DNA of 9,539 nt from Rickettsiales bacterium (GTDB lineage Bacteria; Pseudomonadota; Alphaproteobacteria; Rickettsiales; UBA1997). The notes below the pieces were generated by a model. It did no database searches. It was not told the DNA's origin and worked only from the letters and a program-made list of their open reading frames with translations. Each line of letters opens with the position of its first letter. Position 1 is the first letter of the stretch. This document shows, one piece after another, positions 7,196 through 9,539 of this stretch. Location: NCBI GenBank assembly GCA_947505885.1, contig CANNMN010000037.1:1-9539 (forward strand). Direction: 5' to 3'. The position numbers and the translations under genes were made by a program.

Positions 7196-8086
7196 TTATT
7201 TTGTCATTGATGCTACTTCTGCAGCGAAATCATTTTCTTTTTTTTCAATTCCGTCGCCAAGCACGAATAGCTTGAATCCGCTGACTTTAGTTGCGCCATT
7301 TTCTTTGCCGAAATTGGCAAGCAAGTCTTTGATTTTCAATTTGTCGTCCATAACAAAAAGCTGTTCCAAAAAGACGACTTCTTCGTAATATTTTCTGATG
7401 CGACCTTCGATCATTTTGTCGATGATGCTTTCAGGTTTTCCAGAGGCACGAGCTTGGTCTTTCAAAACTTCAGTTTCACGGGCAAGTCTTGTTGGATCTA
7501 CCGCTTCTATTTCAAGAGCTTCTGGTTTTGCGGCGGCAATGTGCATCGCTAATTGTTTACCGAACTCAAGTAATTTTTCTTCGCTAGCAGGTGATTCAAG
7601 GGCTACAAGAACAGCAATTTTACCCATGTTTGGAGCCGTTGCATTGTGAACATAGCTCACAACTAAACCTTGAGAAACCTCAAGAGAAGCTATGCGACGA
7701 AGGTTAATGTTTTCACCAATCACACTAATTTGTTGTTTAACTTCTTCATCTTTTTCCGCTTGAAATTTCGCAATATCATCGCCGAAAGAAAGAGCTTCAG
7801 CGGCAAATTTCGTTACTAAATCTTGGAATTTTTGGTTGCGGGCAACGAAGTCAGTTTCAGAATTTACTTCGATGATCGAAGCTTTTTTGCCAAGCACATT
7901 TACCGCAACTGCGCCTTCAGAAGTAACGCGTCCGCTTTTTTTAGCTGCAGAAGAAAGACCTTTTTTACGAAGCCAATCTATTGCTTCTTCGACATTGTCG
8001 CTAGTTGCTGCGAGGGCTTTGTTGCAATCAGCGATTCCGCATCCCGTGGTGTCGCGTAGTTTTTTAATAAGAGCTAAGTCTGCCAT
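7196..8086 (-). CDS. tsf: Translation elongation factor Ts
   Basis: 296-residue cytoplasmic guanine nucleotide exchange factor that displaces GDP from EF-Tu. The N-terminal UBA-like domain (about 1-55) has the standard [20 protein letters not shown] and [11 protein letters not shown]. The exchange motif TDFVARN is at residues 78-84, with Asp79-Phe80 as the residues known to disrupt the EF-Tu Mg site. Two core subdomains follow, with the conserved [20 protein letters not shown] and [11 protein letters not shown], a coiled-coil-like stretch, and [14 protein letters not shown] near the end. Length is normal. It is separated from rpsB by 90 bases with two hairpins, and five bases precede pyrH. 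The ATG at 8086 has only an A+T-rich leader. Confidence 0.98.
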   Translation of the reverse strand: MADLALIKKLRDTTGCGIADCNKALAATSDNVEEAIDWLRKKGLSSAAKKSGRVTSEGAVAVNVLGKKASIIEVNSETDFVARNQKFQDLVTKFAAEALSFGDDIAKFQAEKDEEVKQQISVIGENINLRRIASLEVSQGLVVSYVHNATAPNMGKIAVLVALESPASEEKLLEFGKQLAMHIAAAKPEALEIEAVDPTRLARETEVLKDQARASGKPESIIDKMIEGRIRKYYEEVVFLEQLFVMDDKLKIKDLLANFGKENGATKVSGFKLFVLGDGIEKKENDFAAEVASMTK

Positions 8087-8117
8087 ATTTTTTAGAATTT
8101 ATTGTGAGGAGGGGTGT

Positions 8118-8140
8118 CGCCCTGACTTTGTCGAAGGGCG
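8118..8140 (-). promoter_or_regulatory. Hairpin 2 in the rpsB-tsf spacer
   Basis: CGCCCT (8118-8123) pairs with AGGGCG (8135-8140). The stem can continue with GAC/GTC around TTT, leaving a two-base bulge. The core CCCTGACTTTGTCGAAGGG resembles an imperfect palindrome that I recall as dispersed in many bacterial genomes (CCCTGAGCTTGTCGAAGGG), so this may be a repeat insertion. No T tract follows on the transcribed strand. It may be an attenuator, an RNA-processing site or an mRNA stabiliser. Confidence 0.6.
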
Positions 8141-8141
8141 T

Positions 8142-8171
8142 TGTGAGCCATGCTTAAACACATGACTCACA
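8142..8171 (-). promoter_or_regulatory. Hairpin 1 in the rpsB-tsf spacer
   Basis: TGTGAG-C-CATG (8142-8152) pairs with CATG-A-CTCACA (8161-8171) around an eight-base loop: ten pairs with one mismatch. It begins five bases past the rpsB stop on the transcribed strand. TTGTGAG also occurs at 8102-8108, so CTCACA has a second possible partner nearer to tsf. There is no T tract after the stem, so it is not a simple terminator. Confidence 0.65.
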
Positions 8172-8176
8172 GTGGA

Positions 8177-9118
8177 TTATTTTTTCGCTACAGGTTTTTT
8201 CGCTGCTGGTTTTTTGGTAACTACTTTTACGTCAGATTTTTCAGAAGGCTTCTCTGATTTTTTTTCTGAGAATTTTCTTTCTGGTTTTCTCTCAGATCTG
8301 TCTTCTTTTTTAAATTCTTTTCTAGCTGGCTTTCTTTCTTCAAATTTGGCCGGAGCAGCTGGTCTCTTCAGTTCGGCGATATTGCTATCTTCTAACTTAC
8401 TAATGTCGATGCCAGATTGAACCATGTTTTCTTTGATTCCAGCGATTGCCGCATCAGATATTAGGCGACAGTAAAGTTTGATCGATTTTGCAGAGTCATC
8501 ATTTCCTGGAATTGGAAAAGTAACGCCATCTGGATTACAGTTAGAATCAAGAATCGCCATGATCGGAATGCCAAGCTTAGTGGCTTCAGCGAAAGCAAGT
8601 GACTCTTTATGAGTATCAATAAGAAAAACCAAATCAGGGTATCCGCCCATGTTTTTGATGCCGCCCAAAGTTTGTTCAAGCTTTGTTTTTTGTCTTTCAA
8701 GAACAAGCTTCTCTTTTTTATTGTAGCCGAATTCGGTGTCAGCAAGTTGCTCTTCGATTTTTTTCAAAGCTTTGATTGATTGAGAAACTGTTTTCCAGTT
8801 GGTCAACATTCCTCCTAGCCAGCGTTGGTTAACGTAATATTGGCCACATCTTTTTGCTGCTTCTGCAACTGGCTCAACACCTTGTTTTTTGGTGGCAACG
8901 AAAAGAATACGTCCGTTATTTTTAGCGATTTCTTTAACTGTTTTTAATGAGTTGTGAAGAAGAGCGGCGGTCTTGTTTAGGTCGATAATCGTGATTCCGT
9001 TACGGCTGCCAAAAATGTATTTTTCCATTTTTGGATTACGGCGCATGGTCTTGTGACCGAAGTGAACACCCGCTTCAAGAAGTTGGCGAATGGTAAAGTT
9101 TGGAAGTTCTGTAGACAT
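8177..9118 (-). CDS. rpsB: 30S ribosomal protein S2 with long basic C-terminal tail
   Basis: 313-residue small-subunit ribosomal protein that is needed for S1 attachment and mRNA binding. The core begins MSTELPNFTIRQLLEAGV and includes HFGHKTMRRNPKM, FGSRNGITIIDL, NQRWLGGMLTNWKTV, GGYPDLVFLIDTHKE and PIMAILDSNCNPD, all typical of S2. The core ends near residue 250. The last 62 residues (8180-8365) are a low-complexity tail with 24 Lys or Arg and 11 Asp or Glu, ending KKPAAKKPVAKK. I chose the ATG at 9118 because homologues begin there; an in-frame ATG at 9145 would add nine unconserved residues and consume a leader hairpin. First gene of the operon; the leader is described separately. Stop is TAA. 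Confidence 0.96.
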   Translation of the reverse strand: MSTELPNFTIRQLLEAGVHFGHKTMRRNPKMEKYIFGSRNGITIIDLNKTAALLHNSLKTVKEIAKNNGRILFVATKKQGVEPVAEAAKRCGQYYVNQRWLGGMLTNWKTVSQSIKALKKIEEQLADTEFGYNKKEKLVLERQKTKLEQTLGGIKNMGGYPDLVFLIDTHKESLAFAEATKLGIPIMAILDSNCNPDGVTFPIPGNDDSAKSIKLYCRLISDAAIAGIKENMVQSGIDISKLEDSNIAELKRPAAPAKFEERKPARKEFKKEDRSERKPERKFSEKKSEKPSEKSDVKVVTKKPAAKKPVAKK

Positions 9119-9129
9119 GATATTTTTAT

Positions 9130-9191
9130 TTTGGTTATTTACCAAATAGCAGCAAACCAGGACAAGCCCAGCACCAACGCGCCGCTATTTG
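9130..9191 (-). promoter_or_regulatory. rpsB leader with two mutually exclusive hairpins
   Basis: Hairpin A is TTTGGT (9130-9135) with ACCAAA (9141-9146), ending 11 bases from the rpsB ATG. Hairpin B is CAAATAGC (9143-9150) with GCTATTTG (9184-9191), extendable by GC/GC after one mismatch. They share 9143-9146, so only one can form at a time. This suits a translation switch, and autogenous control of rpsB by S2 through its leader is known in E. coli. That it applies here is inference. Confidence 0.45.
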
Positions 9192-9208
9192 TGACAGTTA
9201 AGGATAAA

Positions 9209-9227
9209 CATTTGAAGAGCTCAAATG
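9209..9227 (-). promoter_or_regulatory. Perfect short hairpin in the rpsB leader
   Basis: CATTTGA (9209-9215) and TCAAATG (9221-9227) form a seven-pair stem with a five-base loop. It is followed at once by the palindrome GGCGCGCC (9230-9237). It would lie in the rpsB 5' UTR if the promoter proposed at 9319-9348 is right. Function unknown. Confidence 0.45.
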
Positions 9228-9242
9228 CGGGCGCGCCTTCTA

Positions 9243-9308
9243 AGAGGCGAAAAAAAAGATGCAAGCTGTCCATCAATTTAATTGCGCTTCGATTAATTAC
9301 TCGCCTCT
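9243..9308 (-). promoter_or_regulatory. Long-range inverted repeat in the rpsB leader
   Basis: AGAGGCGA (9243-9250) is the exact reverse complement of TCGCCTCT (9301-9308), enclosing 50 bases. On the rpsB strand the 3' arm is directly preceded by eight T. The enclosed segment has weak A+T inverted repeats. It could close a leader domain just after transcription starts. Eight matched bases in a 330-base region is not far from chance, so confidence is modest. Confidence 0.35.
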
Positions 9309-9318
9309 GGGTAAAAAT

Positions 9319-9348
9319 TTTACAGAATTTTTGTTAGCGCGAAGACAA
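9319..9348 (-). promoter_or_regulatory. Candidate rpsB operon promoter
   Basis: On the minus strand TTGTCT (9348-9343) and TGTAAA (9324-9319) are 18 bases apart, each matching four of six sigma-70 consensus bases. Transcription would begin near 9311 and give an rpsB leader of roughly 190 bases. The short palindrome GTAAAAATTTTAC (9311-9323) overlaps the -10 and start region. Judged by eye only. Confidence 0.3.
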
Positions 9349-9448
9349 TGCGCATCCAAGTTCTTGCAGTTGCAAATTAGCTGATCCTCTTTATCCACGC
9401 TGCACTTGTGGCTAAGAGCCTAATTTTCGATTAAATTTGAACTGAAAT

Positions 9449-9539
9449 ATGCCGAACGAAAAAGAGAGACAAGATATTCTCAAGACATTTTTTAATCAAA
9501 ATAAAGATCCTGATCCGACAAAAAATGATCGGTCTATAA
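9449..9539 (+). CDS. N-terminus of an unidentified protein, cut by the window edge
   Basis: An ATG at 9449 opens a frame that stays open to the last base, giving 30 residues that begin MPNEKERQDILKTFFNQNKD. The visible part is hydrophilic and charged, with no signal peptide or membrane segment. I do not recognise it. It is divergent from rpsB, and no Shine-Dalgarno is visible upstream. Thirty codons without a stop in A+T-rich DNA is only weak evidence for a gene, but the position after a large spacer is reasonable. Confidence 0.45.
   Translation, partial: MPNEKERQDILKTFFNQNKDPDPTKNDRSI

Larger units (their letters stand above)
9119..9448. other. Divergent spacer between rpsB and the right-edge ORF
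   Basis: This 330-base stretch has no convincing gene or tRNA. About 190 bases next to rpsB probably form its structured leader (listed separately). The remainder should hold the promoter for the plus-strand ORF at 9449, but I see no strong match. A perfect small palindrome TTGCA-GT-TGCAA (9364-9375) lies there and could be an operator. Confidence 0.55.

Noticed and set aside
8172..8420. Hydrophobic plus-strand ORF opposite the end of rpsB
   Set aside because: Its Phe/Ser/Leu-rich composition is the reverse complement of the Lys/Glu-rich S2 tail, so it is not a membrane protein gene.
8177..9145. Longer rpsB starting at 9145
   Set aside because: The nine extra residues (MVNNQNKNI) are not S2-like. 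The ATG at 9118 gives the conserved N-terminus.
9119..9448. tRNA, small RNA or CRISPR in the divergent spacer
   Set aside because: No cloverleaf, T-loop consensus or regularly spaced direct repeats are visible; the structure is better explained as an mRNA leader.

Overview
The window is A+T-rich bacterial chromosome, almost entirely made of recognisable housekeeping genes. The minus-strand order rpsB-tsf-pyrH-frr-uppS-cdsA is the conserved order of alphaproteobacteria. The valyl-tRNA synthetase is of the archaeal-like type that is well known from Rickettsia. Together with the A+T-rich, lysine-rich coding and the scarcity of Shine-Dalgarno sequences, this suggests a Rickettsiales-like or related alphaproteobacterium. 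That placement is an inference. The presence of thiG argues against one of the most reduced obligate intracellular lineages.

Left part, plus strand (1-3325): the 3' five-sixths of valS, cut by the window edge, then a beta-class-like glutathione S-transferase gene and a secreted YceI-family gene only 12 bases apart. A 268-base convergent spacer (3326-3593) follows. It holds no gene but several short inverted repeats, two of which could terminate the gst-yceI transcript.

Middle and right part, minus strand (9118 down to 3594): rpsB (ribosomal protein S2, with a strongly basic C-terminal tail), tsf (EF-Ts), pyrH (UMP kinase), frr (ribosome recycling factor), uppS (undecaprenyl diphosphate synthase) and cdsA (CDP-diglyceride synthase). 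pyrH to cdsA are packed with gaps of 5 or 1 bases or with overlaps, so they are probably one transcript running from translation through nucleotide supply to envelope lipid synthesis. thiG (thiazole synthase) follows cdsA after a 110-base spacer that contains a strong nested palindrome. dxr or rseP would commonly be expected at that place.

Right edge: a 330-base divergent spacer (9119-9448) separates rpsB from the first 30 codons of an unidentified plus-strand ORF. On the rpsB side it contains a probable long structured leader, including two hairpins that share a segment and cannot form together, close to the rpsB start codon. The rpsB-tsf spacer also has two tandem hairpins.

I see no mobile element, CRISPR array, RNA gene or obviously new multi-gene system. 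The points most worth a second look are the structured rpsB leader, the rpsB-tsf hairpins, the palindrome between cdsA and thiG, the S2 tail and the orphan thiG.
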